From Akkermansiaceae bacterium (lineage in GTDB: Bacteria > Verrucomicrobiota > Verrucomicrobiia > Verrucomicrobiales > DEV007), in the NCBI GenBank assembly GCA_024233005.1, contig JACKQE010000003.1:371469-435468 (forward strand): a stretch of 64,000 nt of DNA, in the 5' to 3' direction. The translations under genes and the position numbers were made by a program. The first letter of the stretch is position 1. The number at the start of each line of letters is the position of its first letter. A model generated the notes under the pieces. The model did no database searches, was not told where the DNA came from, and saw nothing but the letters and a program-made list of their open reading frames with translations. Below are positions 8,139 to 17,632 of this stretch, in pieces.

Positions 8139-10024
8139 GACTGCGCGGGGGAATTTCCCAGCAAGGCCAGGACCCGATTGACACAGGCTTCGGCAGTGAG
8201 TCCGTGCTGCTCCCGCAGCAGGGCCTGCTTGCCATGGTCGATGAACTGGTCGGGCCACCCGACCCGGATCACCGGCACGAACAGGTTGGCTTCACAAAGA
8301 TGCTCCAGCACGCCGGTGCCGAACCCATTGGCCACCACATGATCCTCCAGTGTGACAAGAACGCGGCAGGTCTTGGCAAAACGCTCGATGCAGGGGCCAT
8401 CGAGAGGCTTGATGAAACGCGGATTGATCAAGGCCACACTCAGCCCCTCTTCCCGGAGTTGGCGGGCGGCTTCCTCGGCCACCTCGAACATGTTTCCCAG
8501 ACCGAAAACCGCCACATCAGTGCCTTCAGCGACCACTTCAAACGCCCCAATCTCGAGGCGCGCGGGCGCCTTCTTGGGGGTCGCGCCGATCCCCGCCCCG
8601 CGGGGATACCGGACAGCGATGGGACCGTCGTCATGGCAGGCCATCGTCCAGAGCATGTCGGCGAATTCATCCTCATCCTTCGGCTGCATGAGCACCCAGT
8701 TGGGGACATGGCGCATGTAGCCGATGTCGAAAACACCGTGATGGGTCGGTCCGTCATCCGCACTGAGGCCCGCCCGGTCCATGCAAAGCCGCACCGGCAG
8801 GTTTTGAATGCCGATGTCATGGATCGCCATGTCATAAGCCCGTTGGAAAAAGGTGGAATAAATCGCAAGGAACGGTTTCAACCCCTGCACCGCCAAGCCG
8901 CAGGCAAAGAGGGCGGCGTGTTCTTCGGCGATGCCAACGTCGTAGTACCGGTCCGGGATTTCCTTCTGGAAATGGACCAGCCCGGTTCCGCTCGGCATGG
9001 CGGCGGTGATCGCGGTGATGCTGTGGTCCTCCTTGGCATACCGGGTCAAGGCTTCCGCAAAGACCTGGGAGTAGGTTGGAGAACCGGAGGGGGAAGTCTC
9101 TCCGGTCTCGGTCTTGTATGGCCCAAGGCCATGAAATTTCATCGGATTCCCCAAGGCCGGAGCATAACCACGCCCCTTCTCGGTGATGATGTGCAACACG
9201 GCAGGCTCGTCCAGTTCCTTGAGGAATTCAAAGGTGCGGAGCAGTTTCGGCAGGTCATGCCCATCGATCGGCCCAAAGTAGCGGAGGCCGAACTTTTCAA
9301 AAAGCACACTCGGGAACAGCAGGTTTTTCGCCCCGCTCTCGACTTTTCCCGCGAGATTCCTCAAGGATCGTCCGGCGAGCCTCTCCACCAGTTCTGCGGC
9401 TTTGTGGTGAAGATGCGCGTAAGTCGGGCTGGTCTGAAGCTGGTGGAAATACTTCGCGATGGCTCCGACATTCCGGTCAATGGACCACTCGTTGTCATTG
9501 AGGACCAGAATGAAACGCTTCGTGGTATGGGAGATGTTGTTCAGCGCCTCGAACGTCGTGCCGCAGGTGAATGCCGCATCGCCAGCCACGGCAACCACAT
9601 GCTCGGCCCCTTTGTGGAGATCCCGGCCGGCGGCCATGCCGAGCGCCGCGGAGACCGCCGTGCCGGCATGGCCCGCCCCGTAGCAATCGTGTTCGCTCTC
9701 AGTGCGAAGGAGGAAGCCATTCAAGCCCTCATGCTGCCGGATGGTCTGGATGCGGTCCCACCGGCCGGTCAGCATCTTGTGGATGTAACCCTGGTGGCTG
9801 ACATCGAAAACAAACCGGTCCTTCGGTGTGTCAAAGACCCGGTGCAGGGCAATCGTGAGCTCCACGACCCCGAGATTGGGACCGAGATGACCGCCGGTGA
9901 GAGCCAGACTCTCGACCAGGACCGAACGAATTTGTTCCGCCAATTTGGGGAGATCCTCCTCGGGCAAAGCCTTCAAGGCTCCGGGGGAATCGACGACGGG
10001 AAAAGGGGGGGCGCTGCCTTCCAT
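8135..10024 (-). CDS. dxs: 1-deoxy-D-xylulose-5-phosphate synthase
   Basis: A 629-residue thiamine-diphosphate enzyme that condenses pyruvate and glyceraldehyde 3-phosphate in the first step of the MEP isoprenoid pathway. Visible landmarks are GGHLGPNLGVVELTIALH near the N-terminus, the ThDP-binding region GDAAFTCGTTFEALNN with NDNEWSI, the catalytic glutamate in GIAEEHAALFACGLA, YSTFFQRAYD and DRAGLSADDGPTHHG. Several normally conserved motifs diverge: FDVSHQGYIHK where most DXS have FDVGHQAYPHK, and GHAGTAVSAALG where most have GHSSTSISAALG. It still retains all three DXS domains and normal length. The gene follows xseB by 22 bp, a common bacterial pairing. Confidence 0.95.
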   Translation of the reverse strand: MEGSAPPFPVVDSPGALKALPEEDLPKLAEQIRSVLVESLALTGGHLGPNLGVVELTIALHRVFDTPKDRFVFDVSHQGYIHKMLTGRWDRIQTIRQHEGLNGFLLRTESEHDCYGAGHAGTAVSAALGMAAGRDLHKGAEHVVAVAGDAAFTCGTTFEALNNISHTTKRFILVLNDNEWSIDRNVGAIAKYFHQLQTSPTYAHLHHKAAELVERLAGRSLRNLAGKVESGAKNLLFPSVLFEKFGLRYFGPIDGHDLPKLLRTFEFLKELDEPAVLHIITEKGRGYAPALGNPMKFHGLGPYKTETGETSPSGSPTYSQVFAEALTRYAKEDHSITAITAAMPSGTGLVHFQKEIPDRYYDVGIAEEHAALFACGLAVQGLKPFLAIYSTFFQRAYDMAIHDIGIQNLPVRLCMDRAGLSADDGPTHHGVFDIGYMRHVPNWVLMQPKDEDEFADMLWTMACHDDGPIAVRYPRGAGIGATPKKAPARLEIGAFEVVAEGTDVAVFGLGNMFEVAEEAARQLREEGLSVALINPRFIKPLDGPCIERFAKTCRVLVTLEDHVVANGFGTGVLEHLCEANLFVPVIRVGWPDQFIDHGKQALLREQHGLTAEACVNRVLALLGNSPAQS

Positions 10025-10046
10025 TGATTCAGACTATCCGTATTTC

Positions 10047-10397
10047 TCAAAAAAGTTCACCCGCCTGGTCCGCATCCGCGCGGCGACGGGGAGATCGGGG
10101 TGATGCCGTCGAAGCGGTTTCCTCACCCTGTGCGGCAGCACCCATCGGCTCGATGGAAAGCCCCGACTGTCCTCGGTCCCGGATCATCTCGATACGTCCC
10201 CGGGCGCCATCGAGCAGCCGCTGGCAGGCCTGGTGCAACCGGTTTCCCTCCTCGTAGTATTCGATGAGTTGGGAAAGAGGAACCCGGTCTGACTCCATAT
10301 CGCGAACGATAGATTCCAACCGCTCCAATGCGGTTTCGAACGAGGTGTCAGGCTCGGAGGGTGGACCACCATCCGATGGAGCTTTGGCAGGAGGCAT
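10047..10397 (-). CDS. xseB: Exodeoxyribonuclease VII small subunit
   Basis: A 116-residue protein with the XseB core SFETALERLESIVRDMESDRVPLSQLIEYYEEGNRLHQACQRLLDGARGRIEMI split between two helices (about residues 24-75). XseB is the small subunit that coats the large XseA nuclease, which degrades single-stranded DNA. Both termini are extended, low-complexity and Pro/Ser- or Arg-rich, making it longer than the usual 70-85 residues. The start at 10397 leaves a 23-residue Pro-rich lead; longer frames upstream are not supported by homology. xseA is not in the window. Immediately upstream of dxs. Confidence 0.88.
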   Translation of the reverse strand: MPPAKAPSDGGPPSEPDTSFETALERLESIVRDMESDRVPLSQLIEYYEEGNRLHQACQRLLDGARGRIEMIRDRGQSGLSIEPMGAAAQGEETASTASPRSPRRRADADQAGELF

Positions 10398-10602
10398 GAG
10401 GACAGAAAACGATGAAAACAGGGGAGAAGACACATCAAATCCCCTTCCCCGGGGTTGGGAATGCCACCCTACTTGGGAGGGCGGCGATATCAAGCGCTTT
10501 GCGAGCCTCTCCTGAGCCCGACGGGAACAGTCCACGCCCCGGGGACCCGAAAAGGCGGAAATTCACACCGCGCAGACCCGCCGGATTTCTGGAAGGACTC
10601 AC

Positions 10603-12075
10603 TCAGGCCAGAACCCCCTGCACCACCTTGCCAAAGACATCGGTCAGCCGGTAGCGGCGCCCTTGAAATTTGTAGGTGAGCCGTTCATGGTCGATTCCGA
10701 GACGATTCAGGAGAGTGGCGTGGAGATCGTGAATGTGGACGCCGTCGTTGACAATGTTGTAGCCATATTCACAAGTCTCGCCATGGGTGTGGCCGGCTTT
10801 GACCCCGCCACCAGCCATCCAGGTGCTGAAACAGCGCGGGTGGTGGTCGCGACCAAAACTCGCCCCTTCGAGCTTGCCCTGGCAGTAATTGGTCCGGCCA
10901 AACTCACCGCCCCAGACGACGAGGGTGTCATCGAGCAGCCCCCGTCGTTTCAAGTCACGCACCAAGGCGGCCGCGGGCTGGTCGGTCTCACGGGCCAGGT
11001 TTTTGATCGAATTGGGCAGACCGCCGTGATGGTCCCAATCCTGATGGTAGAGCTGGATAAAATTGACCCCTCTCTCGGCCAACCGCCGGGCCAGCAGGCA
11101 GTTGGCGGCGAAAGTCCCCGGATCGCGAGAGTCGGGTCCGTATTCCTCAAACACATGGTCTGGTTCATCAGAGAAATCAGTCACCTCGGGCACGCTGCTC
11201 TGCATGCGGAAAGCCATTTCGTAATTGGCGATCCGCGTCTGGATCTCGGAATCGGGTGTGTTTTGGAACTGATGTTCGTGCAACTCGCGCAGCCGGTCCA
11301 GCAGGAGGCGGCGGCTGCCTTCAGTGATGCCCTTGGGATTGTTCAGATACAATACCGGATCGCCCCCGGAACGGAACCGGACCCCTTGGTGCCGGGCCGG
11401 AAGGAAGCCCGCCCCCCAGAGATGGGTCATCAAGGGCTGTCCGCCTTTGTTTTTTGTGATCATGACGACGAAGGAAGGGAGGTCCTCGCTTTCCGAACCC
11501 AATCCGTAGCTCAGCCAGGCCCCCATGCTGGGACGTCCGGGGATCTGGGAACCCGTCTGGAGGAAGGTCACCCCGGGACCATGGTTGATCGCTTCCGTGT
11601 GCATGGAGTGAATCATGCAGAGGTCATCTGAAATCCCCGCCGTATGGGGCAGGATCTCACTCACCCATTGGCCGCTCTGTCCGTGACGGCTGAACTTGAA
11701 GGGAGATCCCACCAACGGCAGACTGCTCTGGTTGCCCGACATTCCGGTCAGGCGTTGCCCGCCCCGCACCTCTTCCGGGAGCTGCTGGCCATGCTTTTGG
11801 TTGAGGAGAGGCTTGTAGTCGAAAAGATCCAGCTGGGAGGGACCGCCCGACATGAACAGGTAAATGATCCGTTTCGCCCGGGGCGCGAGGGTCGGAGCCC
11901 CCAGTTGACCGTGATCACTACCGGTCGGAGCGGCACGAGTCGCTGGGTTCAGCAGATTCGCCAAGGCAATGCCACCCAACCCCATGCCAAATTGATTCAG
12001 ACATTGTCGTCGGCTCAAGGCGGCCCAGGGACCGTGTCCGGTGCAAAGAGGAGAACTCAGAGTCTTCATAGGCAT
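10603..12075 (-). CDS. DUF1501 domain-containing Tat-exported protein
   Basis: A 490-residue member of the DUF1501 family, abundant in Planctomycetes and Verrucomicrobia and belonging to the alkaline phosphatase/sulfatase-like fold. A twin-arginine signal is visible (SRRQCLNQFGMGLGGIALA). Family landmarks include IYLFMSGGPSQLDLFDYKP, HSMHTEAINHGPG, RPSMGAWLSYGLG, LAERGVNFIQLYHQDWDHHG and VVWGGEFGRTNY. It is paired with the DUF1549/DUF1553 protein 12 bp upstream, the usual arrangement for these families, whose biochemical role is not established. Alternative starts at 12078 (TTG) and 12069 (ATG) would change the N-terminus by only one to two residues. Confidence 0.93.
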   Translation of the reverse strand: MPMKTLSSPLCTGHGPWAALSRRQCLNQFGMGLGGIALANLLNPATRAAPTGSDHGQLGAPTLAPRAKRIIYLFMSGGPSQLDLFDYKPLLNQKHGQQLPEEVRGGQRLTGMSGNQSSLPLVGSPFKFSRHGQSGQWVSEILPHTAGISDDLCMIHSMHTEAINHGPGVTFLQTGSQIPGRPSMGAWLSYGLGSESEDLPSFVVMITKNKGGQPLMTHLWGAGFLPARHQGVRFRSGGDPVLYLNNPKGITEGSRRLLLDRLRELHEHQFQNTPDSEIQTRIANYEMAFRMQSSVPEVTDFSDEPDHVFEEYGPDSRDPGTFAANCLLARRLAERGVNFIQLYHQDWDHHGGLPNSIKNLARETDQPAAALVRDLKRRGLLDDTLVVWGGEFGRTNYCQGKLEGASFGRDHHPRCFSTWMAGGGVKAGHTHGETCEYGYNIVNDGVHIHDLHATLLNRLGIDHERLTYKFQGRRYRLTDVFGKVVQGVLA

Positions 12076-12087
12076 CAAGCAGCAATA

Positions 12088-15000
12088 TCAACGTTTTACG
12101 ACAGCCGCATCGCAGTTCATGAGGGCGCTCACCACCGCGGCGGCGGCAGCCACCCGAGAGGCGGGCAGGGTTTCATCGCGGGGCCGGTCCCCGACTTGGA
12201 GGGAATGCACCGCCTCGTCCGGGTGTTTCTCGAACCAGGCCAGCTCCTCGTCGAACAGCCGAATCAGAATACCGCGCTCCACTGTGTCGGGGGGCCGTCC
12301 GGTGAGCAACCGATGCGCCCGCACGACCAACGCGGCAGGATCCCCCGGGATCTCGCGGAGCAATTTTTCCCCCAACGCCCGGGAAGCCTCGACAAACTGC
12401 GTCCCGTTGAGCAGGATCAGGGCATGCATCGGAGTGTTCGTCAGATCGCGCCGCACGAGACATCCCGAGCGCTTCGGCACATCAAAAGCTTCCAGAACCG
12501 GAGCGGGGCCGGTCCTGCGCCAAAAGGTGTAGAGGCTGCGGCGGTAAAGATCATTGCCTTTGCCGGCCTGGGTGGGCTTGAAGGACTCCGGCAGATCATA
12601 GGTGCGCACCGGAGGTCCGCCGATTTTTTCCACCAGCAATCCACTCGCTGCCAGCACCCCGTCACGGATCATCTCCGCCGGCAAACGGTGCCGGGGCCCC
12701 CGCGCCAGTGCGACATTTTCCGGATCCGCCTCCATCTGCTGGGGAGTGGAGAAACTGCGCTGCCGATAGGTCCGACTCAGCACGATGGTGCGGAGCAGGT
12801 GTTTGACATCCCAGCCGTGATCCATGAAATCTCGCGCCAGCCAGTCGAGCAACTCCTCATGGGCCGGGCGCTCGCCCTGGCTGCCGAAGTCTTCCGCGGT
12901 CTTTACCAAGCCCCGTCCAAAACAGGCCTGCCAATAGCGGTTCACCGTGACCCGGGAGAACAACGGATGCCCCGGATCGGTCAACCAGGCCGCCAATCCA
13001 AGACGGTTCTGGGGAGCGTTCTTCGGCATCGGAGGCAGCGCCGCCCAGGTTCCCGCCGTCACCGCGTCGGCTCTTTGGTCATACATTCCCCGCGTCAAAA
13101 CATAGGCGGGCTTGGGCTGCTGCAGTTCCTCCATGACCATGATTTCCCGAAGACCGTCCACGGTCTGGCTCCGCTTCTGCCGCGCTGCTTTCAACTCCTC
13201 GAGGCCTTTCCGCCAGGCCGCGTCCTCCCGCGACAGCCAGGCTTCGAACCAGATCTCTTTTTCTTCCGGCGACGTCGGTCCCTTCGTGGCAAAAGTTCCC
13301 GGCTCCTGGAGTTCCCGGATTTCACCGACGGTCAGTTCCCGGGTAAAAACCCGGAAATCATCCACCAGACCGCCTTTGAACCCTTTGTCGCGGAAACGCT
13401 CCCCGATGGTGATGTTGTCCCCTCCCCCACCAGTAATCTGGCGGGTGAGATGATCTTTCACCACTTCGGTGGCGACCGGCTGTCCATTGAGGTAAATCCC
13501 CAGTCCACCGGCCCGGCTGGAGCCGTCATTGGTCACCGTGACCTGGGCCCAGACACCCGGTGGAAGCACGTCTTTGGTGCGCACGGAGACCGCATTCCCC
13601 GGCCAGAAATGGATCAGCGACCACTGGAGCCGGCCGTCGACCAGCAGCAGCTCGTACCCCCGGCTGGCCGCATCGGTCCAGGCGCGCGAGCGGTGGAACA
13701 CCACGGCCCGTTCCTTCAGGTCCGGAGTTTTCATCCAAAGACTGACACTGAAGGGCTCGAAGCGGTCGTAGTTGCCCAACTGCAACGTCACTGGATGGTC
13801 CCCCGTCAGGGAGATGGCCTGCCCGGCTCCCGGACGGCCCGGCACCGAAGCATTCTGCGCCGGGCTGAGCGCGGCCGGACCACCGGGGATGAGACTGGCG
13901 AACTTGTTGTCCGCGCTCCGGTTGTCAAAATCATAACGCACCACCTCGTCAGCGACGGCCGGACCGATCACCGGCGAGCGTTCCAGCCATTGCTGGAAAG
14001 CCTTCCGTCTCTCCGCCCGAAGATGGACGAGCCGCTCCTCGGCGGCCTTGACGCCCGACTCGGCTCCGCTGATGGCCAGTTTTTGTGCGTCATCCGTCAA
14101 CCACATGGCCGGGGTTGGAGCCGAATTGGTGAAGAAGGAATACAATCCGGCTTCGTCGATGTCGTCAAAAAAGGCGAACATTTGGTAAAACTCCTTCTGG
14201 GTCAGAGGATCGAATTTGTGATCGTGACACCGGGAGCATTCCAAGGTCAGTCCGAGGAAGGCGGTGCCGAAGGTGGTGACACGGTCGTTGACGTATTCGA
14301 CGCGGTATTCCTCCTCGACCGAGCCTCCTTCGCTCTCCTGCTGATGAAGGCGGCAGAACGCGGTGGCGAGACGCTGCTCATCGGTGGGTCGGGGCAGCAG
14401 ATCCCCCGCGAGTTGCCAAGTGACGAACTGGTCGTAGGGCAAATTGGCATTGAACGCCCCGATGACCCAGTCGCGCCACGGCCAGACATCGCGTTCCCGG
14501 TCCACTTGGAATCCGTAGCTGTCGGCATAGCGCGCCACATCAAGCCATTCGGCGGCCATCCGTTCCCCGTAGCGCTCCGAGGCGAGCAGCCTGTCGACGA
14601 GCCGTTCGTAGGCGAGCGGCGCGGTATCGGCAAGGAAGGCATCGACCTCGGCGGGAGTCGGAGGCAGCCCTGTGAGATCATAGGTCAGTCGGCGGATCAG
14701 GGTGGTCCGGTCCGCCTCAGGCTGCGGTTTCCATCCTAAAGGAGCGAGATCGGCGACCACAAAACGGTCGATGGCCTGGTCAGGAGGTGGGGTCACATGG
14801 GGCGTCGAAGGCAAAGGAACCACCGGCGGCAGTGGAATAAATGCCCAGTGGGCCTCAAACTTGGCACCTTCATCAATCCAACGGCGGAGCAAGGCGATCT
14901 CTTGCGCGGAAAGGTGACCCAACTTGGATTCCGGGGGCGGCATGATCTCATCCGGATCCGTGCTCAGAATGCGGGCGATAACCTCGCTGGCATCCGCCTT

Positions 15001-15240
15001 GCCGGGCACCAGGGCCTCTTTCTCCAGGACACTGGCCGCGTCATCGAGACGAAGTCCGGCCTTGCGCTCGTGTTTGTCGGGCCCATGGCAGTGGAAACAT
15101 TTGTCGGAAAGGATGGGCCGGATGTCCCGGTTGAACCGCAAGGGCTCGGCGGCGGCCCCGGAGCAGGACAGAAATCCGCAGACGGCCAGTGCGGTCGCGG
15201 TCAACACAACACGGAATCGGAACAGGGCGGGACGAGACAT
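12088..15240 (-). CDS. PSD1/DUF1549-DUF1553 protein with N-terminal cytochrome c-like domain
   Basis: A 1050-residue exported protein. A signal peptide (residues about 1-32, ending GAAAEPL) precedes a Planctomycete-type cytochrome domain with heme-binding CFHCH (about residues 46-50) and the typical LRFNRDIRPILSDKC context. DUF1549 follows (about 160-360; DRLLASERYGERMAAEWLDV), then a LamG/concanavalin-like insert (about 480-640; FSVSLWMKTPDL), then DUF1553 (about 740-1010; NRLGLAAWLTDPGHPLFSRV). These proteins occur beside DUF1501 proteins and are thought to take part in polymer breakdown or surface redox chemistry, but no reaction is proven. The ATG at 15240 was chosen for the signal peptide; 75 codons of upstream open frame are likely non-coding. 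Confidence 0.93.
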   Translation of the reverse strand: MSRPALFRFRVVLTATALAVCGFLSCSGAAAEPLRFNRDIRPILSDKCFHCHGPDKHERKAGLRLDDAASVLEKEALVPGKADASEVIARILSTDPDEIMPPPESKLGHLSAQEIALLRRWIDEGAKFEAHWAFIPLPPVVPLPSTPHVTPPPDQAIDRFVVADLAPLGWKPQPEADRTTLIRRLTYDLTGLPPTPAEVDAFLADTAPLAYERLVDRLLASERYGERMAAEWLDVARYADSYGFQVDRERDVWPWRDWVIGAFNANLPYDQFVTWQLAGDLLPRPTDEQRLATAFCRLHQQESEGGSVEEEYRVEYVNDRVTTFGTAFLGLTLECSRCHDHKFDPLTQKEFYQMFAFFDDIDEAGLYSFFTNSAPTPAMWLTDDAQKLAISGAESGVKAAEERLVHLRAERRKAFQQWLERSPVIGPAVADEVVRYDFDNRSADNKFASLIPGGPAALSPAQNASVPGRPGAGQAISLTGDHPVTLQLGNYDRFEPFSVSLWMKTPDLKERAVVFHRSRAWTDAASRGYELLLVDGRLQWSLIHFWPGNAVSVRTKDVLPPGVWAQVTVTNDGSSRAGGLGIYLNGQPVATEVVKDHLTRQITGGGGDNITIGERFRDKGFKGGLVDDFRVFTRELTVGEIRELQEPGTFATKGPTSPEEKEIWFEAWLSREDAAWRKGLEELKAARQKRSQTVDGLREIMVMEELQQPKPAYVLTRGMYDQRADAVTAGTWAALPPMPKNAPQNRLGLAAWLTDPGHPLFSRVTVNRYWQACFGRGLVKTAEDFGSQGERPAHEELLDWLARDFMDHGWDVKHLLRTIVLSRTYRQRSFSTPQQMEADPENVALARGPRHRLPAEMIRDGVLAASGLLVEKIGGPPVRTYDLPESFKPTQAGKGNDLYRRSLYTFWRRTGPAPVLEAFDVPKRSGCLVRRDLTNTPMHALILLNGTQFVEASRALGEKLLREIPGDPAALVVRAHRLLTGRPPDTVERGILIRLFDEELAWFEKHPDEAVHSLQVGDRPRDETLPASRVAAAAAVVSALMNCDAAVVKR

Positions 15241-15382
15241 TGGCAAAAAAGGACGCCCTGGAAGGTGGTTGTCCCAAGGTCGTGTAGAATAATGTCCTGC
15301 CAGAGCGGAATCTTTCAAACCCGGGAAGGCGCCAGCCCCATGGGAGCCGCTTCCCCTACCAAGGCACCGCAAAGCCCCCGGC

Positions 15383-15997
15383 TCAGGCCGTGCCGTATTC
15401 CTCCTCGTAGTCAGCGATCGCCGCCGCGAGGACGTTGAGGGCATGTTCGCGGCCATAGGTGCCACCGATCGAGACGCCCGACACCTGCCCGGGGATCATT
15501 TTGTAGGTGGCGAAATAATGACGCAACCGCTCCACCAGCACTTGGGGCAGTTCAGTGACATCCCCGATGTCCTGCCAGATGGGGTCGTTCACCAGCACTG
15601 CAATGAGCTTGTCGTCCGCTTCTCCGCCATCGTTCATGGGCAACCCACCCACGATGCGAGCGCTCACAATGATTTCACCGCGGGAGATGGGGCGTTCACT
15701 GAGCACACAAATGTCCAGCGGATCCCCGTCCCCGGCCTCGGTACCTGGCATGAGATCGCAAACACGACGACCACAGAAAGTCCTTGGGATGAACCCATAG
15801 AGGGCGGGAGGCACCGAGGAAGTCCGCTGCGGGCGGTCCACGCGCAGGTAGCCGGTCATTTTGTCGATCTCGTATTTCACCAGATCGAACGGAGTCAGCT
15901 CAATGTAGGCGTTGATCTCCCTGCGGGGATCGTTCCCGATCTCCAATCCATGCCAGGGATGGGGACGCCACCGATAAAAAGGGGAAGGAAAGGCCAT
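15383..15997 (-). CDS. ppa: Inorganic pyrophosphatase (family I)
   Basis: A 204-residue soluble enzyme hydrolysing pyrophosphate to two phosphates, which drives biosynthetic reactions forward. It has the family I landmarks: KYEIDKMTGYLRVDR, YGFIPRTFCG, the metal-binding GDGDPLDICVL with three Asp residues, and a C-terminal region with HYFATYK. The N-terminus MAFPSPFYRWRPHPWHGLE is longer than in E. coli but similar to Planctomycetes/Verrucomicrobia forms. ATG at 15997. It stands alone between the DUF1553 gene and the pilus cluster. Confidence 0.94.
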   Translation of the reverse strand: MAFPSPFYRWRPHPWHGLEIGNDPRREINAYIELTPFDLVKYEIDKMTGYLRVDRPQRTSSVPPALYGFIPRTFCGRRVCDLMPGTEAGDGDPLDICVLSERPISRGEIIVSARIVGGLPMNDGGEADDKLIAVLVNDPIWQDIGDVTELPQVLVERLRHYFATYKMIPGQVSGVSIGGTYGREHALNVLAAAIADYEEEYGTA

Positions 15998-16102
15998 TCA
16001 AGTCAAACCATGACGAGTTACTTGATTTCCACGGGACTTCAAGGAGGAACCCTGCGAAAAGCCCCGCTCGCCGGCCCTTCTAAAGCGGTAGCAGTGCCGC
16101 GA

Positions 16103-16519
16103 TCAGGGCTTGCCGACGTCCCAAAGACCATCATCGGTGGCGCCCGAAGGATCGTAGCCGTTGGAAAACCTTGGGGGAACCACCTTATAGTTCACCGTCA
16201 GAATGTTGCCGGCGAGATCCTCCGGCGACGGGATCCCCGAGAAGCCCTGGGGCAGATAGGGCAGCAGGTCGGCGGTCACCACGGAGGAGATGCTGGCGGT
16301 GGGATGATCCGATAGGTAGCCTTTCTGGGCGATGTAGACCGCCCGGAGATCCAGCCCGGCATCCCGGGCACGTTTCCAATCACTGATGCCCGCCATGGAA
16401 AAGACCACAATGGAGGTCATGCCCAAGAGCAAGGCCAGGCTGAGACTCATTTCGATCAGAGTCATCCCGCGGGAGCCTGCAAGGTCCCGGCGTTGTGAAA
16501 AGGAGGAGGCGTGTTTCAT
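16103..16519 (-). CDS. Type IV prepilin-like protein
   Basis: A 138-residue prepilin. A short basic leader ends in SRG, directly before MTLIEMSLSLALLLGMTSI, the classic prepilin peptidase site (G before M) with Glu at +5 and a hydrophobic helix. The C-terminal domain is short and ends SGATDDGLWDVGKP. It overlaps the upstream OmpA-like gene by 4 bp (ATGA) and is the last gene of the secretin-to-prepilin run, suggesting a minor pilin or pseudopilin. Confidence 0.86.
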   Translation of the reverse strand: MKHASSFSQRRDLAGSRGMTLIEMSLSLALLLGMTSIVVFSMAGISDWKRARDAGLDLRAVYIAQKGYLSDHPTASISSVVTADLLPYLPQGFSGIPSPEDLAGNILTVNYKVVPPRFSNGYDPSGATDDGLWDVGKP

Positions 16520-17610
16520 GGCGTGGTTGGTGTTGGGGGGGGATTGGCCGCAGATGCGGTGGTGGTGACTTTGGCGCCCGGGCGGTCAACCATGTCGCCC
16601 CGGATCAGGACGATGCGACGCAACAGCGGGTTTTCTACCTCATCCGGACCGGTCTCGACTTCTCCCTTTCCCAGGGCTGTGACCTTGCGCCGTTCAAGGC
16701 GATACTCCTTTTCCAAGCGCGCCAGAATCATGTCGGCACGGCGCTGGGAAAGCAGGCGATTGTATTCCACTTCCCCTTTGCGGTCTGAGTATCCCTCGAT
16801 CCGCCAGGCAAACAGGTTCCAGGGATAACTGGCAAGGAGCTGCCCCATTTCCTGGAACTGGTGCTCGGAGTGGCCATCCTGGGAGAATTCGACAGAATCG
16901 TAATCAAAGAAGATGTAGAGCGTGAGCCGGGGCTCCTTCTCCTTCTTTTGCGCGAAGAGCATCTTTTCCATGTCGCTCTTGGTGATCATGTTCACCCCTT
17001 TGGCCAATGCCACCGGGGGAGTGACAGGCGCGGGACGTGGAGGAACCGGAGGAGGGGTTGCTTTGGCCGCTTCTTTTTTTCCTTCGCCTTTGAAGGAGTC
17101 CACCATTCCCGCGAGCCCCTTCTCGAGGTTCACTTGCATGGCCACCGCTTTGTCGAGCAGCGATGGCGCCTCGGGCTTGTTTTTGTATTTGCCCGGGTGT
17201 CGCTCCCGGTCATAACGCTCCTCGGCGGCCTTGTCCGAGTGGGCGATGAGTTTCTCAAAAGCCCTCTGGGGCAGGCCCGTCAGAAACAAAACGCCGAGCA
17301 CCAGTCCCACCGACGCGCCGATGACCGTCCAAGTGGGACTGCGCCGGGGATTGGAAATGATCCGGGCGAAAGCGGTGTCCAGATTGTTGACCCGGGAGGC
17401 GAACATGATGTTCTCCATCCGCATCGTGGTAATCAAAGCCTCGGCGGCGGCATGGTCACGGGTGGAGAGGCGATAGAGATAGGTTCCGGTCCCGTCAGAT
17501 TTTTCGACACTGATGACCGGAGGCAACTCCTCTGGGAGGGTGCTGCAGAAGATCTCCGTGATGTAGACGTACTTTTTGAGAAGCCAACGATCGAAAGCGG
17601 TCTGTTGCAT
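16516..17610 (-). CDS. Inner-membrane protein with OmpA-like peptidoglycan-binding domain
   Basis: A 364-residue protein. A cytoplasmic N-terminal part (about 1-110) precedes one transmembrane helix (WTVIGASVGLVLGVLFLTGL, about 115-135), a Lys/Pro-rich linker (about 150-215), and an OmpA-like domain (about 230-345) with FFDYDSVEFS, WRIEGYSDRKGEVEYNRLLS and SQRRADMIL. OmpA-like domains bind peptidoglycan, so this may anchor the pilus machine to the wall, a role analogous to TsaP/FimV-type proteins. It lies 22 bp downstream of pilC and overlaps the prepilin gene by 4 bp, so it belongs to the same operon. Confidence 0.8.
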   Translation of the reverse strand: MQQTAFDRWLLKKYVYITEIFCSTLPEELPPVISVEKSDGTGTYLYRLSTRDHAAAEALITTMRMENIMFASRVNNLDTAFARIISNPRRSPTWTVIGASVGLVLGVLFLTGLPQRAFEKLIAHSDKAAEERYDRERHPGKYKNKPEAPSLLDKAVAMQVNLEKGLAGMVDSFKGEGKKEAAKATPPPVPPRPAPVTPPVALAKGVNMITKSDMEKMLFAQKKEKEPRLTLYIFFDYDSVEFSQDGHSEHQFQEMGQLLASYPWNLFAWRIEGYSDRKGEVEYNRLLSQRRADMILARLEKEYRLERRKVTALGKGEVETGPDEVENPLLRRIVLIRGDMVDRPGAKVTTTASAANPPPTPTTP

Positions 17611-17632
17611 GTCCGTGGATGGGGTTCAGGGG

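Noticed and set aside
8204..10027. A 607-codon plus-strand frame opposite dxs
   Set aside because: Fully antisense to a conserved housekeeping gene, with no recognisable domain.
11644..14739. A 1031-codon open frame on the plus strand
   Set aside because: It mirrors the DUF1553 gene on the other strand, has no domain or signal, and such long antisense frames are expected in GC-rich coding DNA.
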